Shown: positions 36,276 to 46,913 of the stretch, in pieces
Position numbering within the stretch: the stretch's first letter is position 1
Layout: each line of letters begins with the position of its first letter
Source of the DNA: Amaranthus tricolor
Taxonomy: Eukaryota; Streptophyta; Magnoliopsida; Caryophyllales; Amaranthaceae
Reading direction: 5' to 3'
Assembly: GCF_026212465.1 (NCBI RefSeq)
Contig: NC_080058.1
Span: 2,404,001-2,468,000, forward strand
DNA length: 64,000 nt
The notes under the pieces: model-generated
Told to the model about the DNA's origin: nothing
Databases searched by the model: none
What the model saw: the letters and a program-made list of their open reading frames with translations, nothing else
Position numbers and translations under genes: made by a program

Positions 36276-38400
36276 TAGTCATGAGCCATGCATGTTTGAC
36301 TAATTTACATTATGGTGAGTGGTGATATGTCAAATAGGTTCAACTAATACTTCATATTTAAGTGTAGGGGACCATTAGTAGGTACATTAGTACGTATGTA
36401 AATGATTACATAAGATGAAAGGTGGCCACATATAAGTTTGATGAGTTATTTTCAAAAACATATAGTTATAAGAGGAATAGCCCATTAAGTGTTAGTTAGG
36501 ATCCTAAATCCTAATATAAAATCACATGTGGACGTTATTTTGATAAAAAAAAAAACATAATTCTAAAGTGAAAACAATATATAATTATTATCAGACTATC
36601 CTTACTTGAGAAACTCACCCGACCAATTGTTTTCACTAGTCTAATTATAGTCTATATTTATCAATATGACAACTACATTATTTACATACCCTGTTACATA
36701 CTTACATGCTATGAATGCAACCAGATCGCATTTTTTCTCTGTTTGAATTATTTTCCGATAAAATATATATAATTTATAATAGGGCGTCAATTATCAACTA
36801 CCTCTTTTGATTGAGTTGATCCCTATTCAATATAGACGACTAGTCTAGTCAACACTAAAAAAAAAGTTTTAACCAAAGACTTAATTAAGGTTGTTGATGC
36901 TTTCATGAAATATCTCGTATGAGTGAGTGATATTTTCTTTGCTAGATCTAGTCTAGTGAACTTAATCAAAACTTGTAATTAAAAAATAGTGAGAAATAAT
37001 CGCATTTCATATTATCTTATGACTCATTTTAACAACAAAAGAAAATTTAACAATTATCTTTTAAATTGTAACTACTCTTGTTAGAGACCATCTCTCAATT
37101 AGACGATCTCAAAATAAGAAATTCATTCTAATTTTTTTTAATCTGTAAGACTATTTAGTCTATGTATCATATGTTTCTCACAGTAAGCGTCGCATACCAC
37201 AATATATGTTTGAATTAGTGTTTTATTAAAAAATAATAAAATTAAAGAAAGATAAATTGAAGATAAGGAAAAAAAGATAAAGAAATACCATGAATTGGTG
37301 TTGCATTGTATGATTTTAACGCCAAAGTGAAAAAGTATTTAAAAATTGTAAAAAACTGAGTTATTTGGTGTTTGCTAAATTTGCTTCAATTTGTACCGAT
37401 GTATAACAAATTAGTGCAACCCCTTTGAGTTTTTTTAGATAATTTAAAATAGCATGTATAAAATAAAATGTAAAAAGGTACATGAAGTATTTCTTATTTT
37501 ATAGTTGTATGTTGGTTGCATTGCCAAAAAGCAATACACTCCTTAGCTCCTAGAAAGAGAGAGAAGTTTCACACAATTTCTTTAATAGGAAACTTGTTGA
37601 AGAGTATCATATTAATTATCCTTTCTACAAGAAATACGGTATACATTAGCATACATAAATGAATAAGCATAATCGAAAAAAGGAAAAATAAGCATAAATA
37701 AGCATACAAGAAATACGGTTTAATTTTCACCTAGCATTCTTCAGTCTCTTAGTGTTCCCTATAATTAATAATAGAAAAAATTCGCTTATTTGGTGTTTCT
37801 GTCAAAAGTAAAAATTAAAGTTAAATTAAAAAAAAGTATTTACGTAGTTTTTAGATGGTATACTATACGAGGAAAAAACATGCAAAAAAGGCAATAAAGT
37901 TAATGACAATAAATTGCTCCAATTATTTTCATCAAAAAAGGTAACAAAAAAAATTTCTTATTGGCTAAAACCTCTTTTCACACATAAATTAAATAAGGAA
38001 TTAATGGTATATACAAAGAATAATTCCTTTTTTGATTCATAATTCTTAATGTGTAATGATATTTACATTCTTTAGGATTGTACATAAAAATTAAAAAGTT
38101 TAATTTATTATTAATAATTTTAATTTTTCAAAATAAACTAATCTAAAAATTGAAAAACAAAAAAATTACATAAATAAAAACTAATAAAATATAATTAAAT
38201 TTTTAAATTTATAAAGCAAAAATAATATTAAATTACATAAGTAAGATACAAGATTAATTTTTATATACAGCTCATGTATACACCTTTATTGTAACCTAAA
38301 GACTTAGAATTAATTTGTGTTGCTCTTATTAAAATAGGGAGAATAGTCCACAACTTTTCATTGCGTCTTTTTTCTTAAATAAAAGTGTAGCCAAAAAAGT
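36276..38400. other. Intergenic region before the phytocyanin gene
   Basis: No gene is seen. A GAGAC-type MITE fragment (GTTAGAGACCATCTCTCAAT) lies near 37080. The region 38040-38280 is extremely AT-rich. The phytocyanin promoter must lie at the right end; I see no clear TATA box. Confidence 0.4.
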
Positions 38401-40256
38401 ATGAAAAATATGAAGAAATTAGTGATCGTGTGTGGGACGGTGCTGGTGATGCTAATGGTGGTCACCGTAAATGGACGGCGAGTAGATGTCGGAGGAGTCG
38501 AAGGATGGAATCAAGGGGTTAATTATACTCTTTGGTCTTCTCAACAAACTGTTTACATTGGAGATTGGCTACGTGAGATACTAATTGTAACAATTATTTT
38601 TTAGGAAAATACTCCTGGTGACCAAAGTTTTTTAAACATCCACGTGGTAAACTTAAGATTTATCCAATTCATTCTTCGTGATCTTTTTACCTAAAAAACG
38701 TTTTAAAATGTTAGTTTAGAAAGAATAACGTTTCTTCTATGTTTATTTAACCCTTTTATCATATCTCATTGTATCAGAAACTTATATTATTGCCAAAATC
38801 TAAACCCTCACTTTCATATCTTTCCCCTAAATCACAATTTTTTTTCCTTAAAATTCAAATCCTAGAAATTTGAAAAAAAAAATTCATTTCAAACACAATG
38901 GCCAAGATAGTATTTGTATTTTGGTGGAATATAAGTTTTCGATGCAATGAGATCTGATAAAAGGGTTAAATAGGCGTACAGGAAATGTTATCCTTGCTAA
39001 ACTAAAGTTTTCAAATGTTTTTTTTTGGATAAAAAGGTCATGGAGCATGAATTGGGTAAACCTCAGAATTACTGCGTGGATTTTTTTAAAAACTTTGGTT
39101 ACCACATTGAAAACCAAATACATCAGAGTTATCACGTGAAATTTCCCTTATTTTTAAAAAATTTTATGAATTGATTTTTTTTTTATCAGTTATTTGGTTA
39201 ACATAATTTCACCAAGTATAAGAATTACAACTTTTCTTGAAGTTCAAATTCCTACAAAATTTAGGAATTCAATTACCAAAATTTAAATTCGTGTGTAAAT
39301 TGTGATTTACTATATTTAACCCACCAAAAAAAAGTCAATTTTAGGGATTTGACCAAAAAATTAACTCAAAGAGAAATAGAAATTTCAATTAAAATCTAAT
39401 TCCTATTTCTACCAAACGAGATTTTTGTAGTTATTTTGATTTCAGGGTTTTCTCGATGATTAAAAAATTAATTTTGTTGATGGTGATGAAAATTCTTTTT
39501 GGTTTCGACGAATTGTATGGCAGTGACACAGCGTGAATCAGTTTTAATTTGCATTATGATAATAATTACTTAATAATAACCTTCAATTTAAGCAGTGATT
39601 GGGGGTTGTTTTCAAGACAAAAATTTAGAGTATTAATTGTAGTATACACTATTGTTAAATTAATTAAATTTGTATAAACATACATTGAAAGAGGGTCATC
39701 CCATTTAACTTCGTTCAAATGAGACGATTTTATGATAGACCAATTTTAGTGGGCTGACTTAATGTATATTTACTGTTTTAAAGTGATTATTTTAATAATT
39801 TTAAAAATAATCACTAATTATAATCTTAAAGTAGTCACTTTTACTTATAAATTTTAAAGTAATCAATTAGAAAAAAAAAAGTTATATAGTGAGGAAGACC
39901 ATAATTTGCATAAGATTCTGTATAAGTAATTTTAATAATTTTATTTTTCAGGTTTTGTGTTTAACAAGAACTTATTTGATGTGTTAGAAGTAAACGAAAC
40001 AAACTATGATAATTGTAATTCTGAAAATTTCATAGCAAATATAAGGAAAGGTGGTAGAGACGTATACCAGTTGAGGGAAGGTAGACCATATTACTTCATT
40101 TGTAGCAAAGGCTACTGTTATGGTGGCATGAAACTCAAACTCGACGTTCTTGAACCTCCCGCACCTCAAGGAAACTACGCCGTTGGTCGTGGAGGTCTGA
40201 ATTTCATGCCTATTTTGGTCGTTGTTCTGTCACTATTCATTGTTGTTTTTGCTTAA
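38401..40256 (+). CDS. Early-nodulin-like phytocyanin (non-copper type), GPI-anchored
   Basis: Two exons, 38401-38572 and 39952-40256, join across a GT-AG phase-1 intron to 477 nt, 158 residues. Residues 1-25 form a signal peptide (hydrophobic LVIVCGTVLVMLMVVTVNG). The plastocyanin-like fold follows: VGGVEGWNQGVNYTLWSSQQ, IGDWLRFVFNKNLFDVLEVN, then the two disulfide Cys in NYDNC and YYFICSKGYC. Copper-binding phytocyanins have a His before the second Cys; here it is Tyr (GYCYGGMK), and the first His is also absent, so copper binding is unlikely. The C-terminal 20 residues are hydrophobic after a small-residue stretch, typical of a GPI-anchor signal. It best fits the ENODL/lamin-like group, which acts at the plasma membrane and cell wall with poorly known function. 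A second ATG at 38410 is possible. Its strand is opposite to the flanking reductases. Confidence 0.88.
38604..39147. mobile_element. MITE with long inverted repeats in the phytocyanin intron
   Basis: The left arm (CCAAAGTTTTTTAAACATCC, ACGTGGTAAAC, CCCAATTCAT-like words) pairs with the inverse of the right arm (complement ACCAAAGTTTTTAAAAAAAT, then ACCCAATTCATGCTCCATGA). The flanks TTATTTTTTA and TTATTTTTAA are a near-duplicated 9-10 bp target, as in Mutator-like MITEs. Confidence 0.7.
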
Positions 40257-41303
40257 AGTTCTTAACTATCATAATAAATGATATTTACAAGTTACAATGA
40301 TCGTGATTATTTATTTTGAATGGAATGACTTGTAATGCTAGTTGTGAGTTCATTTGGTGATTCTTTGCTTTTTTTATTTTTTTATTTTTTATTATTAGAC
40401 ATAAAATTTGTGTCAGAGTTAAATTGTCATTGATCATTTTGAAGTGATTCAAATGTGTCTAGCAAATTCAATCATGACAAATCATGTAATGATGTAAACG
40501 AAAAGGATCGTGTCGTGTTGTGTTGGTCATGTCATGAGCCCTAATTTCAATTTCATGATTTTATATTTTTTTGTAATTTGATTATAATATGACAAGTTTG
40601 GTAAGCTCTGTTGGCAAGCTGTAAAACAGGCCACATATCATGTCGTGTCAATCTCACAAAATGATAATTATAGTGACATGAGCCTTATCAAATTTTGTGT
40701 CTAGTTGTACATTTAATTTGAAGATAATTTTTTTATAATGAATTATTTGTGAAATAAAGCTTTTACAAGAAAATGTTGATCTAATATAAAAAAAATAGAC
40801 TAAAATAATTAAGATGAAAAAAATGGTAAAATAAGTGAGTAGGAGGGAGTATACATATCTCTACCCTCTAGTATCAGTCTAGCCATTTATTATTACTGAC
40901 TACCAATTAACGTATCAAACGTGCACCATATAACAAAAATTTGGCCTTCATATCATTTCTATTAAGAGGTTCATTGATAAATCTTATGTTGAAATTTAAA
41001 TTCTCGTAGAAGTTGTTAGTCTGTAAATTATTTTCTACGAATTTAGAAATTTTAATGAAACGTCTAATAGAAATTTTAAGAGCATGAGAAATTAACATTA
41101 GCAAGGAAATTCCTTGACGTGTAAAATTTTAATAAGTATATTCTCTTGGTAATCAAAGTATAAATTTTCATGAGCAGCCAAATAACACGGATCAATTTCA
41201 AGGACTTTAGCAAGGTAAGTAACACCCAATATGTTAAAAATTTACACGGAATTTTAATTTCAATAGCAACTTAACGACTCCTTAATATTCTGATAAGTTA
41301 AGC
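40257..41303. other. Convergent intergenic region between phytocyanin gene and copy 6
   Basis: No gene is seen. It holds the 3' ends of the plus-strand phytocyanin gene and the minus-strand copy 6. A stretch at 40490-40690 repeats CATGTCGTGTC-like words and may be a small unclassified repeat. Confidence 0.4.
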
Positions 41304-44300
41304 TCAAAAGCAGATAAACCCTTTCTCTTTCAAGCTCTCAACTGTATCTCGAAGGCTTGTTTTAAGAGAAATGAACTCGTCCATGCCCAAACTTCGAGCT
41401 TTATCTTTAGAAACTTGATAATATGTTGCTTTCAAAGGATTATCAACATCATCCTCAGCAGAACTGAAACAATTGAAGCTTATATAGAAGTAAAACATAA
41501 ACCAAAGGCTCAAAACATCTACACAAAACAAAAAAGCAGATCACTTACACTTCAGGGAGTTTGGTGTTAGGATAAAGCTCTTTTAAAATCTTGACGATCT
41601 CCGAACCAGGCGCTACGCTTTCGACCAAACAGTATCGCCCGTGTGCTGAAGGAACTTCGAGTGCTAAGATATGTGCTTTAGCGACATCTTTGACGTGGAC
41701 CCAACCGAAAAACATAAATCGATATGTTTCTGAACCTGCACAAATCAATGAAATAGCAAAGTTAAGGTTAGCTTTATTAAGTGACTCTCATCGGATCTTT
41801 ATGACCTAGCATTTCCCGTGTAAAATCAAGAGGTTTTTCTGATTGACAAATAGTAGCAAACATTATCACAAACTGAAGGACTTTAAATTTGTGGCTCGCA
41901 ACATCAGTATGGAGTATGGACAAGTCATTATGACATCTACTTACAACTTCAAGTACTTGTAGTACACATGGGCTTATATGTTCAAGTCTAGGCACAGCCA
42001 TGTTAGATACAAGATCCTCATCGGTCCCATCGAGATTGCTATACTTCTCCTCAAAAGCTTTCACATAAACACAGGGAATGTAGCAATCAAACTAAGATAG
42101 AGGATTATATGTTCCTAGCCTAGAGTGAATTGAAGAGTCGAATTTAGATGTGTTACTGTTAGAGTATATGACATATCACGGAGCTTTAATCATCAAGTTA
42201 AGCTTTTGGTTGAATTGGTATGTTGAAATGGTATCAGAGGCCAGCGTGATAAGAGATTACGAGTTCGAATCTCAAACACCCCTCATTAAAAGTGGAATAT
42301 TTTGCGCGTGTGCGCATCCACACTTAAAGTGGAATATTTTGCGCGTGTGCGCATCCACACTTCTCGCCCATATGGGCTTTCGTGTGAGAGGGCGTGCTTT
42401 TGGTTGAGTTGTTTCCTTGATAGTTACATAGTACATACCATCAAAGAAGCAATATATGGCAGCTGCACTTGCATTGAGTGTTGGTTGTAACAAAGGTCCG
42501 ATAGTCACACCTGGATTAATCATCACTAAGTCGATACCCTTCTCTTTTGTGAACTTCCAGGCAGCTTCTTCGGCCAAAGTTTTAGAGAGAACATACCACA
42601 TCTGTTTAGATTCGCTATAGGAACATCAGGCATCGCTATGATTGACTAGAAAAATTGGTGAACAACCCGAATCACTAACCTTAGTCCTTCGAACAAAATC
42701 AGGATCAGAAAACCAACTTTCATCGACTGTAACCTCAGTACTTAGAGGTTTCCCAGTGCACAAAACTGCGGCCATTGAAGAAGTCAGAACTACTCTTTTT
42801 ATTGATGAAAATTTTGCACATGAATTGAGAACATTTAGTGTTCCTTTCACTGCAGGTTCTAGGAATTCAGCCTGATGTGAGGGTGCCAGGAAAATGTAAT
42901 TAGGACTTAGGAGGGGAAACAATCAATAAAGTTTTCTATAGAAAAAACTACCGGAGAACAAACACATATTAGTCCCATTCCATAATTCCAATGCGGTTGG
43001 ATGTACCGTGTACGCAATCTTACCCTTGTTTGTGATAACAAAAGAGATTGTTCTGATTGAACTTTGATAGCAAACTCATTAAAAACATCACATATATAAT
43101 AGTCTGCATAATTGTAATTGAAAACCAACAATATTCCGTAACTTCAATGTGAATAAGTGGTTTCTATTTAGGCAGGGTTTATAAGGTCAAATTTACATAA
43201 CCTTACCCTTGTTTAGGATAAAAATTAAAGGGATTGTTTCCCAACTAACACTTGGTAACAAACATTATCAATAAATTTACAAAAATAAGAAGTGCATATG
43301 ATTTAATAAGCCTTTTTGTTTCCATTGAGTGAGCCCCCGTATCATGACCTAAAATCATAAACAACTACATAGAGCTTGAAAAATTTATGATGGTCAAATG
43401 CAATGACTTTGAGAGTTTGAGACGATCACACCTTTGTTGTAACAAGAACCAAAAACAAAATTTCGAGGAAATAGGGGTTGTTCGAATGAGCAAGGAAGTT
43501 GTCCGGTCGAGCAAGGAAGATCAGAAAGAGGTGGAATATGGGTTTAAGCATGAAAAGCACCCGATGTACTCGAGCAAGCAATCCTTGTGCTCATTGGAAA
43601 AATGACAAGATTTTTTTGTTTTTATTTTGGTGAGGCCACAACATAATCATGCCCCTTTGTAAGTTCACCACATTGAATTTACCCATACAGAAAAAATTGT
43701 CTATTAGTAGTTTCATTTGTATGCATCATAATGACTATTGTTCACCCCACTTGTTAGTTTAAGGTCATAAAATGGTTAATTACTCATCTGTCTTAATGAA
43801 ATTGTTACATTAAACTACAAAATAGCAACTCGTAAAATAAATTAAGAAAAAGCTTCAAACCTCAGTAATATTGGGATCATTATGAAGAGGAGAAGCAGTG
43901 TGAAAAACACCATGGCATCCCTCAACAGCTGCATCAAATGAACCCTCCTCCAATAGATTTGCTGCCACCAAATGAAGCCGATCTTTTGCTCCTTCTAAGC
44001 AATGCAAGTGCTCAACCTTTTTTGGGTCACCTATTTAAATTTTAACATTTTATTTATAAACAATTGAGCAATATTTTAGTACGTCAATTATGTTTTTTCA
44101 AAATCTATCATGTGAGAATCTGATTTAACTCGGTTGGAGCAAGTAAACTTATTTCTAAGTAAGATCTTGAATTTGACTTTTACATACCTCTTTTTTTTTC
44201 CTTTTCAATCTATCCTGTAATAAAAAAAATGAATTTATCCACTTATGAAAATCATTAAGTTATCCTAACGGTTGAAGATTTTTTTTTTCACGAGGGTTCG

Positions 44301-45503
44301 GTTCTCGTGGATTTTGAGAAATAAATTAACCTCATCAAGTGTGTGTATATAAGTCAACACTTGTGGAGTTGTGGCCTGCAGGCCTGAGTCCATAAATGCC
44401 ACGTGGGTGTGTCAACGTAAGCGAGAGCTCATAAGTTCATTATATGTAAGTCAATGCTTATTATTCGTGAATTTGTGGGCCTGCATCTACGAATGTCGTG
44501 GGTGTGTCAATATAAGTGAGCTCAGAGGGTGATTAACCCTATATGTAAGTCGAGGCTCAGGATGATTATGTGATTGATTAATCACGGCCTAATATTTACC
44601 ACTATTTCAATTTTCAACAATTATAATAAAAATTAGTCTCTTACCCATCCATTAAGTCTACTTATATTATTTTTAATGTCTATTTATATTATTCTTAATG
44701 TCTGCTTATCGTATCTTTAATACCTACTCACAATATCTTAAATGTCTACTTATATCATTTTAAATATCTGCTTAGAATATTTTAAAAAATATATATTAGA
44801 CCGTCCCAAGAAGAGATGGTCTCTCTGTTAAGAATTTGTGTTCCAATAATAAAATTTGTAGTTTATTCTTTTACAAATAATTTTAATTAATCACCAGGAT
44901 GTGTAAATTACTATTAAAGATAAAAAAAAATAATAGTAAAATAAATAAAATTTAAAGAATATATTAAATTCACAAAACTCTCGTCCTAGTAAATCTCGTG
45001 ATTTGTTAATTCTTCAAACAGTTATTTCCCAATACTTCCTCTTTCTTTTATAAGGGGTACAGTCGTACGAAAGGAATAAAGTACACGGTAAGAATCAAAT
45101 TACTGTTACAAAGATCGAAAAGTTTTAATAGTCGGACTAATAAAAATTTCCACGTTTAGTTGAACATTAAAATTTAAAATTAACCCATGAATTTAGATTT
45201 ATAGACACTCTCCTTTAATCTCTAACGTTTTCTTGCCAAAAACATGTGAAGTAATTAAAGAAATTGAAGCAATTATAGAGGGATTTTGAAGCAATTAAAC
45301 TACCAAAATTATAATTGTACTAAAATAAGATGAAATTCAATCGGAGAAAAAGAAATTGAAGGATGAGGACAGAGAAAAAAATAACCAGGATCACGAACGG
45401 TGGCTTTAACGGTGTAACCTCGTTGAAGAAGAAGCTTAACTATCCATGATGCTATGTAACCGGACGCTCCGGTTACACAAACGGTAGTTCCTTCCCCACT
45501 CAT
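41304..45503 (-). CDS. PAR/CCR-like NAD(P)H-dependent reductase, copy 6
   Basis: Six minus-strand exons: 45386-45503, 43861-44030, 42680-42871, 42439-42601, 41549-41735, 41304-41463. They join to 990 nt, 329 residues. The protein begins [20 protein letters not shown] and keeps the catalytic Ser in [11 protein letters not shown] and Tyr-Lys in [15 protein letters not shown]. Exon 6 is 15 nt longer than in copies 3-5: the paralogs' Lys-Cys at the junction is replaced by Val-Ser-Ala-Glu before DDVDNPLKA. Substrate-side segments also differ ([27 protein letters not shown]), so its specificity may have drifted. It ends LKEKGFICF. The role is inferred from the family: cytosolic NADPH-dependent reduction of aldehyde or cinnamoyl-type substrates. 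Intron 4 holds a TRIM. A foldback element lies 85 bp upstream of the ATG. Confidence 0.9.
42157..42420 (+). mobile_element. TRIM with truncated right repeat in intron 4 of copy 6
   Basis: The left terminal repeat starts TGTTAGAGTATATGACATAT (42157) and is followed by the primer-binding site TGGTATCAGAGGCC (42229-42242). Inside, a 37-bp unit (GTGGAATATTTTGCGCGTGT, then GCGCATCCACACTT) is duplicated in tandem at about 42290-42363. The right repeat keeps only CTTTTGGTTGAGTTGTTTCC. Confidence 0.7.
44630..44840. repeat. GAGAC-type MITE in intron 1 of copy 6
   Basis: In the opposite orientation to the copy at 7500-7766. TTAATGTCTACTTATATTAT-type units repeat about six times, and the right end carries GACCGTCCCAAGAAGAGATG. 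Confidence 0.55.
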
Positions 45504-45595
45504 TATTTCTCTCTCTCTCTATTCTGTCAATTGTACTTTGTAGTTTGTACCGAGAGAGAACGTATGATATTTTAAGTAACTTGATAGAAAATGTA

Positions 45596-45713
45596 CCCGA
45601 TTCTTAAATATCGCCACTCTTTTCATTTTATCGCCACCCCTCCAAATGAAATTATAAATTTACCCCTAAATTTAAAAAATTTAAAACTTTGTCATCCCTT
45701 AAAATTTCTTATT

Positions 45714-45747
<34 letters not shown>

Positions 45748-45795
45748 TTTAAAAAAATAAATTAAATATAATAATTTAAACAAAAATGAAAATTT

Positions 45796-45830
<35 letters not shown>

Positions 45831-45840
45831 TAACAATCAC

Positions 45841-45878
<38 letters not shown>

Positions 45879-46169
45879 TAATAATAATAATAATAATAAT
45901 AACAATAATAATATAAATAAAATTAATAATAATATTTAAAAAAAAAAAACCCAGTCGCACCAAAAACCGCAAGCCAACTGGGGTTCAGTCGCGGAAAAAA
46001 TCGCGGCTGGACCATGGTTCAGTTGCACAATTTTGTGCGACTGAACCGTGGTCCAGTCGCGGTTTTTTCCTCGACCGAACACCTGTTGGCTCGCGGTTTT
46101 TCCTGCGAATGGGTTTTTTTTTTTTAAAAAATTATTATTAATTTTATTTATATTATTATTGTTATTACA

Positions 46170-46220
<51 letters not shown>

Positions 46221-46349
46221 GTGATTGTTATTATTATTATTATTTGTTTAAATTATTAATTAACAACTAAATTTTAATTAATATATTATTATTATATTAA
46301 AAAATAATTAAACATTCAAATAAATTATTTAAATTAAAAACTAATCATG

Positions 46350-46386
<37 letters not shown>

Positions 46387-46393
46387 TAATAAC

Positions 46394-46436
<43 letters not shown>

Positions 46437-46680
46437 TAAATAAAATTAATAATAATAATTTTTTTTTTAAAAAAAATACAATCGCACAAAAAATCGCAAG
46501 CCAACCGCGGTTCGATCGCGGAAAAAATCGCGGCTGGACCACGATTCAGTTGCACATTTTTGTGCGACTGAACCGTGGTTCAGTCGCGGTTTTTTCCGTG
46601 ACTGAACCCCGGTTGGCTCGCGATATTTCCTGCAACTGGGTTTTTTTAAAAAATTATTATTAATTTTATTTATATTATTA

Positions 46681-46727
<47 letters not shown>

Positions 46728-46737
46728 GTTGTTGTTT

Positions 46738-46781
<44 letters not shown>

Positions 46782-46905
46782 AATAAGAAATTTTAAGGGG
46801 ATGGAAAAGTTGTAATTTTTTTAAATTTAAGGGCAAATTCGTAATTTCATTTGAGGGGTCGGGTGGCGATAAAATAAAACGGAGTGGCGAAGTTTGATAA
46901 CTCCC
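45596..46905. mobile_element. Nested inverted-repeat (foldback) element upstream of copy 6
   Basis: The 8-bp duplication AAAATGTA flanks the element (45588-45595 and 46906-46913). The outer ends are inverted repeats of over 100 bp: TTATCGCCACCCCTCCAAAT at left, and at right the complement TTATCGCCACCCGACCCCTC. Inside are two similar modules, each an (AAT)n tract, a GC-rich hairpin centred near 46031 and 46558, and an (ATT)n tract. Hairpin arms repeat CAGTCGCGG, AATCGCGGCTGG and GCAAGCCAAC. No coding capacity is seen. The superfamily is uncertain; the long ends and 8-9 bp duplication would fit a Mutator-like or foldback type. Its edge is 85 bp from the copy-6 ATG. Confidence 0.85.
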
Positions 46906-46913
46906 AAAATGTA

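Noticed and set aside
42229..42270. tRNA-like words (TGGTATCAGAGG and GAGTTCGAATCTC) suggesting a tRNA gene or SINE
   Set aside because: No cloverleaf can be drawn; the first word is the retroelement primer-binding site and the complete sister copy has LTRs and a 5-bp duplication.
43387..43605. Charged open frame in intron 2 of copy 6 ([15 protein letters not shown])
   Set aside because: No motif, no conservation with the other copies, and no splice sites; probably chance or a transposon scrap.
45709..46555. Ile- and Leu-rich open frames over the foldback element
   Set aside because: They only translate (AAT)n tracts in the element.
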